In this document: one piece after another, positions 46,781-57,601 of the stretch
How positions within the stretch are numbered: position 1 is the first letter of the stretch
Layout of the letters: each line of letters starts with the position of its first letter
Origin: Planctomycetaceae bacterium
GTDB taxonomy: Bacteria > Planctomycetota > Phycisphaerae > UBA1845 > UTPLA1
DNA length: 64,000 bases
Direction: 5' to 3'
Assembly: GCA_011525745.1 (NCBI GenBank)
Contig: WYBU01000069.1
Span: 1 to 64,000, forward strand
Program-made: the position numbers and the translations under genes
Notes under the pieces: generated by a model
What the model saw: only the letters and a program-made list of their open reading frames with translations
Told to the model about the DNA's origin: nothing
The model's database searches: none

Positions 46781-47669
46781 AATGCCAGAGCCTGATTCCC
46801 ATTCCGCTCACCTTCAATCGGACGGTCACCCCCTCGCGTCCGATTGCTCGCATCGGCCGGGCGAGCACACAAGTTCGTCTCGGCCGATGCCCTCTTTTTC
46901 GATCGGCGGTGCGGGCGATTGGGTCGAGGAGGCGCCGGGCGTCGGCCCCGATGCGCATCAGGCGTTCATGCACGGTTTGCTGGCGGCCTACTTCGAGGCG
47001 CCCGCGACCGAAACCGACCTCCGCGTCAAGCGAATATTGGCCGGTCTGGCCGAACAGACAAGGGAAGTCCCCGTCCCCGGTGACCAGGCACGCTCCGGTG
47101 GACGGGAGACTTACCCTTTTTCTCCGGATTCTTCGCGGCCCTTTCGATCGTGGCTGATCGCCGCCGGGCTTTCCGCGACGCTGGTCGTCTCGATGACCGC
47201 GGTGGGACTGTCGTTTCTGGATGACAGCCGAACCGTCGCCCGCGCCGAGGTCATTCCATGGGCGCCGCTGGACGGCATGTTTCTCGTATCCGGTTCCGAA
47301 ACGTGGACCGAGTGTTATGCCGAGAACATTCGCATAGAACCGATATCGACCGAAGCCGCCCGGATTTCCGGCCGCTATTTCATGGGTTGCAGGCAAAACC
47401 CTGAAGGCGAGATCGATCAACTCCTTCTTGCGACCGATGACCGCGTCTTGTGTGTCGTTTACTCCGGGAAGCCGGGTCGTGGTGTGCGGAAAGCGTTCGA
47501 CGTCTACGTCCCCCTCCCGCGCGACAGCGAGGGTCGTAGCGAAACCATCTACCTCGTCCGCATGGCGACGCTCAGTGCCGCGGACGCGATTCGCTGCTAT
47601 GAGGAGCGCCGAGAAAAGGGATGGCGCATCCCGATCTGGCCGCTCCAAGGCCAAACGCCATTCATCTGA
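46773..47669 (+). CDS. Single-pass membrane protein, possible anti-sigma factor
   Basis: 298 residues, start overlapping the sigma gene by eight bases (an alternative ATG is three codons later). The cytoplasmic part (about 1-125) contains HQAFMHGLLAAYFEAPATET, one hydrophobic helix follows (FRSWLIAAGLSATLVVSMTA), then an extracytoplasmic beta-rich domain (VIPWAPLDGMFLVSGSETWT, ISGRYFMGCRQNPEGEI). The sigma-then-single-pass-membrane order is standard for ECF/anti-sigma pairs, so it probably holds the sigma factor until an envelope signal. No zinc-binding HxxxCxxC motif is seen, so the classical ZAS type is unlikely. Confidence 0.6.
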   Translation: MLEMPEPDSHSAHLQSDGHPLASDCSHRPGEHTSSSRPMPSFSIGGAGDWVEEAPGVGPDAHQAFMHGLLAAYFEAPATETDLRVKRILAGLAEQTREVPVPGDQARSGGRETYPFSPDSSRPFRSWLIAAGLSATLVVSMTAVGLSFLDDSRTVARAEVIPWAPLDGMFLVSGSETWTECYAENIRIEPISTEAARISGRYFMGCRQNPEGEIDQLLLATDDRVLCVVYSGKPGRGVRKAFDVYVPLPRDSEGRSETIYLVRMATLSAADAIRCYEERREKGWRIPIWPLQGQTPFI

Positions 47670-47678
47670 CAAGATCCC

Positions 47679-48860
47679 TCAATCAATCAGCGGCTTGTCC
47701 GGCCCCGGCTCGCGCGCGGCCCGGCTGGTGGGCGATTCGTTGCTCGCGGGCGTCGGCCCATTCGGTGGGCGGCCGACGGCCGGGTTGCGCGGGTCGATTT
47801 CCGCCGCCGCCGCTTTGAGCCGACGGTAGTACTCAAGCGACTGCGACATCGCCTCGTCGATGTCCAGCTTGATCAGATCAACGGCCCTTTGTTGAGCATC
47901 GATGGCCGCGTCGAACTGTCCCAGTTCGCCGCGAACCCGAGCCAGCTCAGCCCACGCGAACGGATCGTCGCCGTCGGTCAGTTCCACCAGGCGGCAGGCG
48001 CACCGCGCCATCAGTCGCAGGTCGCGCGCCGTCGGCTGGGGCGATCGCCACTGGGACTCCAACAGCGCGTGCAGCGCCGCCGGTCGATCCCAACATGCAG
48101 CCCGCATGGCCTCGTTGACTTCGGTCAGCGCCTCGATCCGTCCGAGTCGTATCAGCCAGCGGCGCTTCTGTTCGTACGAGTCGGCTCGCGTCGGATCGGC
48201 GGCGATCACCTTGTCGAGCAGGTTCAGCACGGTCTTTGGATCGCCCTGTCGCCGCGCGTTGGCCATCATGCCATCGAGCATCTCGATCTGTTTCGCGGTC
48301 TCGACCGCCTTGCGGATGGCCGCGGCGTCGAGCTTGTCGGCGACGATGTCGGCGATCGCGTCGCGCGCTTCCCAGATCGACTTCCCGGCCCACGCCAGCC
48401 GTCCGCCGCGGTCGATCACGCACGTCCACGGAAATTCGTCGATCCCGGCCATCCAGGCTTCGGTCGTCGAATTGTCCGAATCGTGGCCGATGATGAGCGG
48501 TACACGGGGCGGCCCTTGGGCGAAGCCGGCCAGCACATGCGGCTCGTCGTTGCTGACGACGAGGACGACGACGCCGCGAGCGGTGAACGCGGCGTGAATC
48601 TGTGCCAGTCGGGCGACGTCGTCGAGCCAGGCGTCCTCGGCCGGTGATCCGAAATAAACAAGGAACGCACGTTCCTGGCCGTCGATCGCGCTGCCGGGCA
48701 GCGCCGGCGGCCGGCCATTGATCCATTCGCCGACCTTCAGCGGCGGCGGTGCATCGCCGAGTGCCACGGGTCGCGGTTCGTCCGACTCCGGCGGTTCGGG
48801 TGGTTCGTCGGGCTGGCCGTACAGCGAAGCAATGGAAAGGAGCATCCACAGTCGAATCAT
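47679..48860 (-). CDS. Secreted thioredoxin-like/TPR protein without CxxC
   Basis: 393 residues from the ATG at 48860, GGAG six bases upstream; signal segment MIRLWMLLSIASLYGQ. Residues about 45-195 follow a thioredoxin/AhpC fold (FLVYFGSPAEDAWLDDVARL, GVVVLVVSNDEPHVLAGFAQ, FPWTCVIDRGGRLAWAG), but the expected CxxC position reads GSPAED, so no redox centre is present. Residues 200-360 are helical repeats (LLDKVIAADPTRADSYEQKR, GELGQFDAAIDAQQRAVDLI) of TPR type. It likely serves as a binding scaffold in the periplasm. Confidence 0.65.
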   Translation of the reverse strand: MIRLWMLLSIASLYGQPDEPPEPPESDEPRPVALGDAPPPLKVGEWINGRPPALPGSAIDGQERAFLVYFGSPAEDAWLDDVARLAQIHAAFTARGVVVLVVSNDEPHVLAGFAQGPPRVPLIIGHDSDNSTTEAWMAGIDEFPWTCVIDRGGRLAWAGKSIWEARDAIADIVADKLDAAAIRKAVETAKQIEMLDGMMANARRQGDPKTVLNLLDKVIAADPTRADSYEQKRRWLIRLGRIEALTEVNEAMRAACWDRPAALHALLESQWRSPQPTARDLRLMARCACRLVELTDGDDPFAWAELARVRGELGQFDAAIDAQQRAVDLIKLDIDEAMSQSLEYYRRLKAAAAEIDPRNPAVGRPPNGPTPASNESPTSRAAREPGPDKPLID

Positions 48861-49057
48861 GGTCGGCTCCGGCGGCCCACGGGCTGCATTCGGCTGCACC
48901 GAACCACACCCGCGGCCACATCCCGCCGCCCCATCCGGGGCGGTCGTACAAGTGGTCGCACGCCTTGTATTTCCCTTCGTCGCACCCCCGCCTGCGCGGG
49001 GGCAGCTTCGTCGCTCTGATCTTCCCCTTCGTGCCGTTGTTTTGACGTTTCGAGGTC
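48861..49057. repeat. Intergenic dispersed repeats
   Basis: Contains CCGCCCCATCCGGGGCGG (48928-48945) and a segment near 48980-49045 (CCCCCGCCTGCGCGGGGGCA, AGCTTCGTCGCTC) that is the inverse of sequence at 10700-10790. Supports repeat exchange between these loci. Confidence 0.5.
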
Positions 49058-50017
49058 TTACGCCGTTTCCGCCATCCCGCGCTCATTCAGCGCGCGCTTG
49101 AGCACGGACGGCAGCACAAAGACGGTGCTTTCTTCCGCCGTCGTGACGTATTCGATGTCGCCCGCTCCCAGTTCGCGCAATCGCGCCAGCACCGCCTGAA
49201 CGACCGGTTCCGGCGTGCTCGCCCCGGCCGTCACGCCGACGACGTCGACGCCGTCGAACCAATCGCTTCGGATTTCGTCGGCGGCGTCGATCAGAAAGCC
49301 GCGCACGCCGCGCTGCGTGCCGACCTCGACCAGACGCGCCGCGTTGCTCGAGTTCTTCGATCCGACCACCAGCAGCAGCGTCATGCCACGCTCGGTCATG
49401 GATTTGACGGCGTCCTGGCGGTTCTGCGTGGCGTAGCAGATGTCTTCGGTCGGCGGCAACTCCAGGTGCGGAAAACGCCGGCGCAGCGCGCGGATCACGC
49501 CCGCCGTGTCGTCGACGCCCAACGTCGTTTGCGTCAGCACCATCAGGCGTTGATGCGGCGGCACGGGTTTGTCGCGGGCTTGGCGCTCGTCTTCGACGAG
49601 CGTGATGTGCTCCGGCGCGTGGCCCAGCGTGCCCACGACTTCGTCGTGTCCCTCGTGCCCGATCAGGATGATGTGATAGCCCTGTTGCACGAAGCGCAGC
49701 ACTTCCAGATGCACCTTCGTCACCAGCGGGCACGTGGCGTCGATGACTTGCAGACCGCGCCGGCGTGCCTGCTCGAACACGGCGGGCGCGACGCCGTGCG
49801 CGCTGAGAATGGCGCGCGCGCCGTGGGGGACCTCGTCGAGTTCGTTGACGAAGATGCCGCCGCGCTGTCGCAGTTCGCGCACGACGTGGCTGTTGTGCAC
49901 GATCTCCTTGCGCACGTAGACGGGCGGTCCATAGACGTCCAGGGCCAACTCGACGATCTTGATCGCCCGATCGACCCCGGCACAAAACCCGCGCGGATTG
50001 GCCAGCAGCACCTGCAC
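49058..50017 (-). CDS. ispH: 4-hydroxy-3-methylbut-2-enyl diphosphate reductase
   Basis: 319 residues from the GTG at 50017 (GGAG ten bases upstream), the normal family length. The [4Fe-4S] ligands are GFCAGVDRAI, DATCPLVTKVH and DICYATQNRQ. Substrate-binding histidines and the SHGVAP-like motif appear as LSAHGVAPAV; VVGSKNSSNAARL and VGVTAGASTPEPVV are also conserved. IspH makes IPP and DMAPP in the last step of the methylerythritol pathway. It stands alone here. A longer in-frame extension up to 50113 has no homology. Confidence 0.95.
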   Translation of the reverse strand: MQVLLANPRGFCAGVDRAIKIVELALDVYGPPVYVRKEIVHNSHVVRELRQRGGIFVNELDEVPHGARAILSAHGVAPAVFEQARRRGLQVIDATCPLVTKVHLEVLRFVQQGYHIILIGHEGHDEVVGTLGHAPEHITLVEDERQARDKPVPPHQRLMVLTQTTLGVDDTAGVIRALRRRFPHLELPPTEDICYATQNRQDAVKSMTERGMTLLLVVGSKNSSNAARLVEVGTQRGVRGFLIDAADEIRSDWFDGVDVVGVTAGASTPEPVVQAVLARLRELGAGDIEYVTTAEESTVFVLPSVLKRALNERGMAETA

Positions 50018-50132
50018 GACGCGTCGACTCCGATTGTTGCGAACCGCGATTGTATTGGATTGTACGCGACCGTCGAGCAATCGGCGTTGAACGACGCAGG
50101 AAATCGAACGCAAGGCAACGGCGAATGGAGCG

Positions 50133-52124
50133 TCAAAAGTGAACGTAGAAGTTCGTGTCGACGCCGCGATACTGCGTGATCGTGCCGGTGTCGTCGCCGT
50201 CGCAAAAGAACTCGTGCGTCGACGTGTTGATGTTCATGGGATCGTCCGGATCGGGCCACGTGGCCGTCGCGGTGAAGCTGTCGCCGGCGCGGAGCGTCAA
50301 CTCGTGGTTGCCGCCGGGCGCAAGCGAAAAGCTGGTTGCGCCCATCGAGAGCGGATTGCACCCATCGTTCGGCGAGATCGTGACCTGCATCGTCACGGGT
50401 TCGTCGGTCTCGTCCGAGGGGTTCCAGATCAGTCCTTTCACGTAGGGCGAGAATTCCACCGTGTCGGTGCTTTCGACGCCGTTGACCACGACCTTGACCG
50501 GACCGAAGACCGCGCCGACCGGCACGCTGAATTCAAGCGAGTCGCCGGATGCCGCCGTTGCTTCGGCCGTTCCCGGCCCGCCGTGATTGATATCGCTGAA
50601 GTCCACGACGTTGTTGGCGGGGTTGCGGAAATCGAAGCCCTTGCCGGTCGCGACGATCATATCCTCGAAGTAGCCGTTGTCCGGAGTCAGCGCCGTCAGC
50701 CGCGGGCGAATCGTGATGGGAACTTCAGCCAGAATCTCGAAAGTCCCGTTCGGCTCAATCAGCACGAACTGGAGCTTGCGATTGCCGGCGATCACGTTGT
50801 CCAGCTCCAGTATGTCGACGTAAGATGCGAGGTTTTCGAACGCAAGAATGTTGCCAAGTTGCACCGGAATCGCCTGCCGACTGCCTTCCTGCATCTCGAA
50901 GTCCAGCGCCAACGCCAGCGTGGCCGTCGTGGCGCCGTCGCTGTTGAGGATGTCCTCGGGGTCGACGTTGACGCCGTTCTGTTTGATCTCGAAATGCAGA
51001 TGCGGCGCCACGCCGCCGGTGGAGTCGGAGCGGCCGATGGACTGCCCGGCCGTCACCGTATCGCCGACGTTGACCGAGGCCGGATTGGTCATGTGCATAT
51101 ACCGCGAAACCTCGCCGTTACCGTGATCGATCTCGACGATGTATCCGCCGGTGATGTTGCCGGTCGCCGTGCGGCCGCAGTTGACGCTGTTGGTCTGACA
51201 GCTTGCGCGAATCACCGTACCGTCGCCGACGGAATGTACGTTCGTGCCGTCGGCGGCGCGGTAGTCGACGCCCATGTGATTCGTCGATGCCCCCTGCGCG
51301 GGCGAATTCCGAGGTCCGAAGTCGCTCGTGACGGTCAGCGAGTCGAGCGGCGGGCTCGTGATGTTGCTGAATTGAATGCCGATCCGGCCGCGTACGGCGA
51401 TCGGCGCGTCGCCGGCGTTAACCGTTGTTCCCGGGGCCGGCTCGTCGGCGATGAACACGACTTGCGCGCGGAACTCACGTCCGCCCACGCCCACTCCCGC
51501 GTAGCCGGAGTAGACCATCGAGCCGCCCTGGGCCGCGCTCGTCTTGATTCGCGCCGCCGCCGTGCCGTCCGGTCCCAGCAGACCGATGCCGATCATGGCC
51601 GTGAGCATGCCGGTCTGCTCATCGAAGGTTCCACGCACCGGTACCCAAGCAGGGCCGCCGGTGTCTTCATCGATGTAGCCGGCCACGTAGATGCGGTCGT
51701 TCGGGCCGGTCGCGGGCATGCGCAGCACGACGTAGGAGGGCTGGTCGTTGACGACTTCGACTGCGATGCGCGTCAACGGCTCGATCAGGAACGCGCCGTC
51801 ATTGAGGTCGGCGAACAGGCTTCGGCCCTCGTCGGTCAGCATAGTCTGCGTCATCGCGCCGTGGATATCGCCGGCGGCGCCTTGCGGGAATGACAACGAG
51901 GCGATGCCGGGCAGGTCGATGCCGCCGCCGGCCGGGGGAATCGTGAACTCCCGGATCGACTCAGCGACGCTGTTCTCGATCAGTCCCGGAAACAGTGAGT
52001 CGCCGTCGCCTGGCAACTGCCCGGGCAGCGGCATTGTGTTGGGACAGCCTGTTAGAAATGAAACAATGGTGACGACGGCCAGCAGCGACCAGGCGCTGTG
52101 ACGGTGCGACACATGAGCGTCCAC
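50133..52124 (-). CDS. Lipoprotein with M23 peptidase and TIG-like domains
   Basis: 663 residues from the GTG at 52124, preceded by AAGGAGAGCTCC. Lipobox LTGC. Residues about 30-270 are beta-rich. The M23/LytM domain spans about 280-420: SDFGPRNSPAQGASTNHMGV, then DYRAADG with the first metal ligands, SRYMHMTNPASVNVGDTVTA and PHLHFEIKQNG with the HxH pair. Then an IPT/TIG domain (RPRLTALTPDNGYFEDMIVA) and C-terminal beta domains. M23 enzymes cut peptidoglycan peptides or act as activators. The protein is anchored at the envelope. The complete HxxxD and HxH set suggests an active enzyme. Confidence 0.85.
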   Translation of the reverse strand: MDAHVSHRHSAWSLLAVVTIVSFLTGCPNTMPLPGQLPGDGDSLFPGLIENSVAESIREFTIPPAGGGIDLPGIASLSFPQGAAGDIHGAMTQTMLTDEGRSLFADLNDGAFLIEPLTRIAVEVVNDQPSYVVLRMPATGPNDRIYVAGYIDEDTGGPAWVPVRGTFDEQTGMLTAMIGIGLLGPDGTAAARIKTSAAQGGSMVYSGYAGVGVGGREFRAQVVFIADEPAPGTTVNAGDAPIAVRGRIGIQFSNITSPPLDSLTVTSDFGPRNSPAQGASTNHMGVDYRAADGTNVHSVGDGTVIRASCQTNSVNCGRTATGNITGGYIVEIDHGNGEVSRYMHMTNPASVNVGDTVTAGQSIGRSDSTGGVAPHLHFEIKQNGVNVDPEDILNSDGATTATLALALDFEMQEGSRQAIPVQLGNILAFENLASYVDILELDNVIAGNRKLQFVLIEPNGTFEILAEVPITIRPRLTALTPDNGYFEDMIVATGKGFDFRNPANNVVDFSDINHGGPGTAEATAASGDSLEFSVPVGAVFGPVKVVVNGVESTDTVEFSPYVKGLIWNPSDETDEPVTMQVTISPNDGCNPLSMGATSFSLAPGGNHELTLRAGDSFTATATWPDPDDPMNINTSTHEFFCDGDDTGTITQYRGVDTNFYVHF

Positions 52125-52323
52125 GGAGCTCTCCTTTTTTCCGCGCGGCTGCGGGGAATGCCTGCGCGGCGACGTGTGCCGATCGGGGGATGGACTCAAG
52201 TTACGGGATAAGAGTCGGCCTGTGGACAGGGTAATCAAGAGCGGATGCAATTGCAATCCACTCGCACGATGTGCGATCTTTGCATGATATTGCGATTGCC
52301 CAAATCAGCGCACCTGCTCCATT

Positions 52324-52788
52324 TCAGTCGTGATGGTCAACGCTGAGGCCGTCGTTTTCGACTTGCGCAATTGCTTTGCCGCATTCCGGACACCGCGCGT
52401 CGGACACTGACTTCAGGCAGTAGTGGCAGTTGGGGCAGGTCGGCACGCCGCGCCGCATCAGCTCGGACCGCATTTCCTGTCGCAGGCCGCGTCGATAGCC
52501 GCTGAGGCAGAACCAGGTATACGCCGCGACGCCGGCGAGTAATGTGCCGCGCTGCCACCAGGTAAAACCGCCGGGCCACGGCACAACGTCCCGCAGAAGA
52601 TCGACAACATAGAGCGGCAGCAGGACGAAAACTGCGGAGCATACGATCGCCGGAACGACGAGGCGCGCGCTCCAGTTGTCGCGCTTCATCACCGAGCGCG
52701 CGAAGTCGTCCGCCTGCTCGACCGTCTCAAACAACTCTCGCTCCGGCACGTCGGCCAGGCGCGGCGGTTTGCGATGATGACGTGTCAT
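52324..52788 (-). CDS. Membrane protein with C-terminal zinc ribbon
   Basis: 154 residues, GGAGG eight bases before the start. Two or three hydrophobic segments (RLVVPAIVCSAVFVLLPLYV, GTLLAGVAAYTWFCLSGY), then the ribbon CPNCHYCLKSVSDARCPECG. Reverse order of the zinc-ribbon protein at 32-33 kb, showing how the ribbon is shuffled among membrane proteins. Function unknown. Confidence 0.65.
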   Translation of the reverse strand: MTRHHRKPPRLADVPERELFETVEQADDFARSVMKRDNWSARLVVPAIVCSAVFVLLPLYVVDLLRDVVPWPGGFTWWQRGTLLAGVAAYTWFCLSGYRRGLRQEMRSELMRRGVPTCPNCHYCLKSVSDARCPECGKAIAQVENDGLSVDHHD

Positions 52789-52923
52789 CGGGCGAGCCTC
52801 CGAGCAATCTCCCGCACGCCATCGCCGCGGCGATACACGGCGTGCGCGCGGTCACGAATGTTACGGACTGCTCGCGAATTCACGGACCTGCGGGCTGGCG
52901 AGCAAGTCCGCTGCTGTAACCCC

Positions 52924-53937
52924 TCATTCACGCCGGGAATGCACCGCCGAATCGACGGCGATGAGCACGCGGCCGGTTCGGATCAGCTCGGCGGTAGCCG
53001 GATCGCCGCGCAGTCGGTCGGCATCGTCAGTCGACAGAACGATGTCGCCTGTGTGCGGGCCGGCCGATTCCACAGCCTGCGCCGCGCCGACCAGGCGCCA
53101 TCGGCGTGTTTGCGCCACCGGCCGCGACTCGGCTTCGGAGTGATCCCGTTTCGCGTTGATTCCCGCGACGATCTGCTCGAAGCTCAGCGATGTTTCGACG
53201 TAGACCGCGGGCGGCCGAGCCGACTCGGCGTTCGCGGCCGTTGCAGCGCCGACGGAGGTTGCCGCGTCGCAAACAACGGCGCCATCCTCCTGGCGGATCA
53301 TCGGAAACAAACAGGGTTTCAGGCCGGCGCCGCGCGCGTCGATGATGATGATGGCCGGATCGTCAGCCGGTTCCGCGTCCGCCACTGCACCGGCCTGCCG
53401 ACCGGCGCGAATGGCCTTGCGGCGTCGGTCGCGGGCGGCCACCAATGCGACGCCGGTCGCGCCCCACAGCGGTGCGCGCAGCTCGACCTCGCATTGGGTC
53501 GGCCGGTCCGGCGGCAGCCAGCGGACGGCGGTCGTGCGCTGGCCGCGCAGCGCGCCCCGTACGCGGACTTCGCCTTCACGCAAATCGCGAAGGCGACCGT
53601 CGCGATCGATCGGCACGTCCAGCGCCAATGCCAGCGCGTTGCGCGCGGCGACGATCTCGGCGGCGCGCTGCGCCGCCCGGCGATCCCGGGCGCGCGGTCC
53701 CTGCACGCAGCCGATGCCGCGCACGATCAGCTCGCCGTTCGTCCAGTCGACGTGACCGTCGCCTTCAGCGCGAACGTGCGGTTTGAATCCGGCGGGCAGC
53801 GATGGAGTCGCCTGCCGCACAACGCTTTTCGCTGTCGGCGGCGGGTCGAACGTGGCTGCCATGACGCAGCATGTGATGCACCATCCCGCCACGGATGAGA
53901 ACTCCAGGATGAGATCCGACGGTGGACATTGTACCAT
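52924..53937 (-). CDS. Hypothetical exported protein with LPP20/FlgT-like region
   Basis: 337 residues. N-terminal hydrophobic stretch (FSSVAGWCITCCVMAATF) of signal type. The stretch IVRGIGCVQGPRARDRRAAQ, then RAAEIVAARNALALALDVPI, resembles the LPP20/FlgT N-terminal pattern in which an Ala-rich helix follows a strand. A linked half (AIIIIDARGAGLKPCLFPMI) resembles the second domain of such proteins. It lies downstream of the 16S gene on the same strand but behind its T-tract. Function unknown. Confidence 0.55.
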   Translation of the reverse strand: MVQCPPSDLILEFSSVAGWCITCCVMAATFDPPPTAKSVVRQATPSLPAGFKPHVRAEGDGHVDWTNGELIVRGIGCVQGPRARDRRAAQRAAEIVAARNALALALDVPIDRDGRLRDLREGEVRVRGALRGQRTTAVRWLPPDRPTQCEVELRAPLWGATGVALVAARDRRRKAIRAGRQAGAVADAEPADDPAIIIIDARGAGLKPCLFPMIRQEDGAVVCDAATSVGAATAANAESARPPAVYVETSLSFEQIVAGINAKRDHSEAESRPVAQTRRWRLVGAAQAVESAGPHTGDIVLSTDDADRLRGDPATAELIRTGRVLIAVDSAVHSRRE

Positions 53938-54015
53938 TCGCGGCGCGAGGGCGATCCGCTGTGTAGATTCGCGATCGGACCAGGATCATGCAAAGCGATG
54001 TGACGGGAAATGCGC

Positions 54016-54040
54016 AATAAAAAAGAAACAGAGGTTGCCG
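54016..54040 (-). terminator. End of 16S transcript: processing-stem arm and T-tract
   Basis: 54027-54040 (AACAGAGGTTGCCG on +) is the exact inverse of 56014-56027, so the pre-16S ends can pair over 14 bp, enclosing the gene as an RNase III-type stem. Directly behind it on the minus strand reads TTTCTTTTTTATT, a T-tract that can end transcription. Confidence 0.65.
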
Positions 54041-54130
54041 GGAAACGGATTTCTCCGCCATCGCGCGGCGCGGCTGGTTCGGCCGAAGCCGAATCATCGC
54101 GCCGCCGAGAGTGTGCTGACCTGTCAGGAA

Positions 54131-54157
54131 ACCGGGAACTGGGATGCAGTTTCCGGT
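54131..54157 (-). other. Hairpin in the 16S trailer
   Basis: On the minus strand ACCGGAAACTG pairs with CAGTTCCCGGT with one mismatch. It lies 23 bases after the mature 16S end and may help 3' processing. Confidence 0.45.
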
Positions 54158-54179
54158 CTCGAGTCTCTAGTTATTCCCT

Positions 54180-55771
<1,592 letters not shown>

Positions 55772-56013
55772 TTCGTCAACAGCGCGCTTCGATCGGCCCG
55801 AAGGCCGCCATCGCCGGTTGTTCACCGTCGATGGAAGAAGCACGTTCGTTTACGAAAAGGCTCAAACGCTCGTCTGCAATACGAGAATGTTTGAGCTGCC
55901 GGAACACCGATTCCGGCGGCTTGGTTGGCTCCGCTGACGGCACGTAACGGCCATCAGGCGGAGGATCCAGGCGAACGTCGGGATTGCAGCCCGGCGAACG
56001 CCTCACATTCTCG

Positions 56014-56027
56014 CGGCAACCTCTGTT
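56014..56027 (-). promoter_or_regulatory. Leader arm of the pre-16S processing stem
   Basis: CGGCAACCTCTGTT (+) is the perfect inverse of 54027-54040. In the transcript AACAGAGGTTGCCG pairs with CGGCAACCTCTGTT in the trailer. Confidence 0.65.
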
Positions 56028-56030
56028 CAC

Positions 56031-56043
56031 TTGTCAAAGAGCA
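56031..56043 (-). promoter_or_regulatory. boxA antitermination site
   Basis: On the minus strand TGCTCTTTGACAA, the typical rRNA leader boxA bound by NusB-S10. It lies 4 bases upstream of the processing-stem arm. Confidence 0.8.
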
Positions 56044-56197
56044 GAGCACAGCAGCGCAACAAAAAACCGGTCGACTCACCCGACCGCCACCCCGTCGGCC
56101 CAGCGTTTTTATCCCGCCGAAGCGGGCACACTGAGCGGGGATTCGATCGGAAAATGAACCCCAACCGGCTCAAGATCAACCGCTGCTGGCAAAGGGT

Positions 56198-56225
56198 AAT
56201 GTAGCTCAGTTTTTCGGATTGTCAA
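56198..56225 (-). promoter_or_regulatory. 16S rRNA promoter
   Basis: On the minus strand TTGACA (56225-56220), a 16-base spacer and TACATT (56203-56198). Transcription would start near 56190, about 420 bases before the mature 16S. This is the best sigma-70-type promoter in the window. Confidence 0.75.
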
Positions 56226-56302
56226 GGCGGCCGAAACGTGAGCGGAGCGAAAAAAACGACCGCGGCGTCATCGAAATCCGCAGCCTTATAAGCTTCAAGA
56301 AG

Positions 56303-57310
56303 TTACGGTAATTCGGTCGATCTTCTCATGTTGCGCAATTTCGCGGCCAGATCTGCAAAAGCGGGAAAGTCAACCGCCTGCGGCCCGTCCGATAATGCTT
56401 GATCAGGCGCCGGATGAACTTCCACCATCGCCCCGTCCAGACCAGCCGCCAGGCTCGCCAGTACCAGCGGCGGCACCACCGAGGCCAGGCCGGCGCCGTG
56501 CGACGGATCGACGATCACCGGCAAATGGGTCAGTTGCTTCGTCAGTACCGCGCCCGCGAGATCCAGCGTGTTGCGCGTCATGGTCTCGAATGTGCGGATG
56601 CCGCGTTCGCACAACACCACCTGCGCGTTCCCGCCGGCGAGGAGATACTCCGCCGCCAGCAGCCACTCGTTCAGCGTGGCGCTGATGCCGCGTTTGAGCA
56701 GAACCGGTTTGCCGACCTTGCCCACCGCTTCGACCAGCGAGTAGTTGTGCATATTCCGAGCGCCGAGTTGCAGCACGTCGGCGACCTGCACCACGGCAGG
56801 AAGCGTCTCGACGTCTTTGACCTCGGTCACGATGCGCAAATCGAAGCGGCTCTTGACTTCGTCGAGCAGGCGCAGCCCCTCGTCGCCCAGCCCCTGAAAG
56901 GCATAGGGCGACGTGCGCGGCTTGTAGGCGCCGCCGCGGAAAAACCGCACGCCTTCGCGCGAAACACACTCGGCAGTTCGCATCACTTGCTCACGCGATT
57001 CGACGGCGCAGGGGCCGGCGATCAGCGTAAAACGTCCGCCGCCGATCGGTTCGTCGCGAACCATCAGCGTCGTTCCCTGCGGCCGTTGCTGACGACGCAC
57101 CAGCGTGGGCGGTTCTCCGTTCTTTTCGCAGGCCGACACGCCGGGTAAGGCGGCCAGGCGCTCCGTTGGCGCGGATCGTCCGACGCCGAACACGTTGATG
57201 GTCCAGGTTTCGCCGCGGATTCGATGGGGAATCAGGCCCAGCTCGCGGACATGCGCACAGACCGTTTCCAGTTGGGCGGGCGTTGCATCCGGCTTCATCA
57301 CGATCAGCAT
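56303..57310 (-). CDS. aroF: 3-deoxy-7-phosphoheptulonate (DAHP) synthase, type I-beta
   Basis: 335 residues from the ATG at 57310. N-terminal ferredoxin-like/ACT-like regulatory domain (MLIVMKPDATPAQLETVCAH, WTINVFGVG), then the barrel: FTLIAGPCAVESREQVMRTA, RGGAYKPRTSPYAFQGLGDE, VLQLGARNMHNYSLVEAVGK, PVLLKRGISATLNEWLLAAE and PVIVDPSHGAGLASVVPPLV. All catalytic and metal residues (Cys in GPC, the KPRTSP loop, His in DPSH) are present. It joins PEP and erythrose-4-phosphate as the first step of the shikimate route. Alone between the 16S promoter and pyrR. Confidence 0.95.
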   Translation of the reverse strand: MLIVMKPDATPAQLETVCAHVRELGLIPHRIRGETWTINVFGVGRSAPTERLAALPGVSACEKNGEPPTLVRRQQRPQGTTLMVRDEPIGGGRFTLIAGPCAVESREQVMRTAECVSREGVRFFRGGAYKPRTSPYAFQGLGDEGLRLLDEVKSRFDLRIVTEVKDVETLPAVVQVADVLQLGARNMHNYSLVEAVGKVGKPVLLKRGISATLNEWLLAAEYLLAGGNAQVVLCERGIRTFETMTRNTLDLAGAVLTKQLTHLPVIVDPSHGAGLASVVPPLVLASLAAGLDGAMVEVHPAPDQALSDGPQAVDFPAFADLAAKLRNMRRSTELP

Positions 57311-57601
57311 CGTCGAAGTCCATCCTGTCGGGTTGGAAAGTCCATTATAGTCCGGACGGCTGGCGCACAAAGCACCCTCCGCTCACTCCGGAAGCCCTAA
57401 ACCGCGTCCTTCCCGGGGACGGGGGCATTTGATCGACGCGTCATATCCGCGCAGGCGGGAATCCAGTCGTACGACGCGAAGCTGGCCCCCGCCCACGCGA
57501 GGGCGACAGGCATGAATGCACCGCCGAGGGCGGCTGTGGTTCATGCCGTGCTCGACACCGAGCCGACCGGAAGCGTATGCTGTTCGCTCGTGAGCAAGAC
57601 C

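Noticed and set aside
57512-57601. N-terminal extension of PyrR
   Set aside because: Open but not part of the family domain; the ATG at 57602 gives the normal length.
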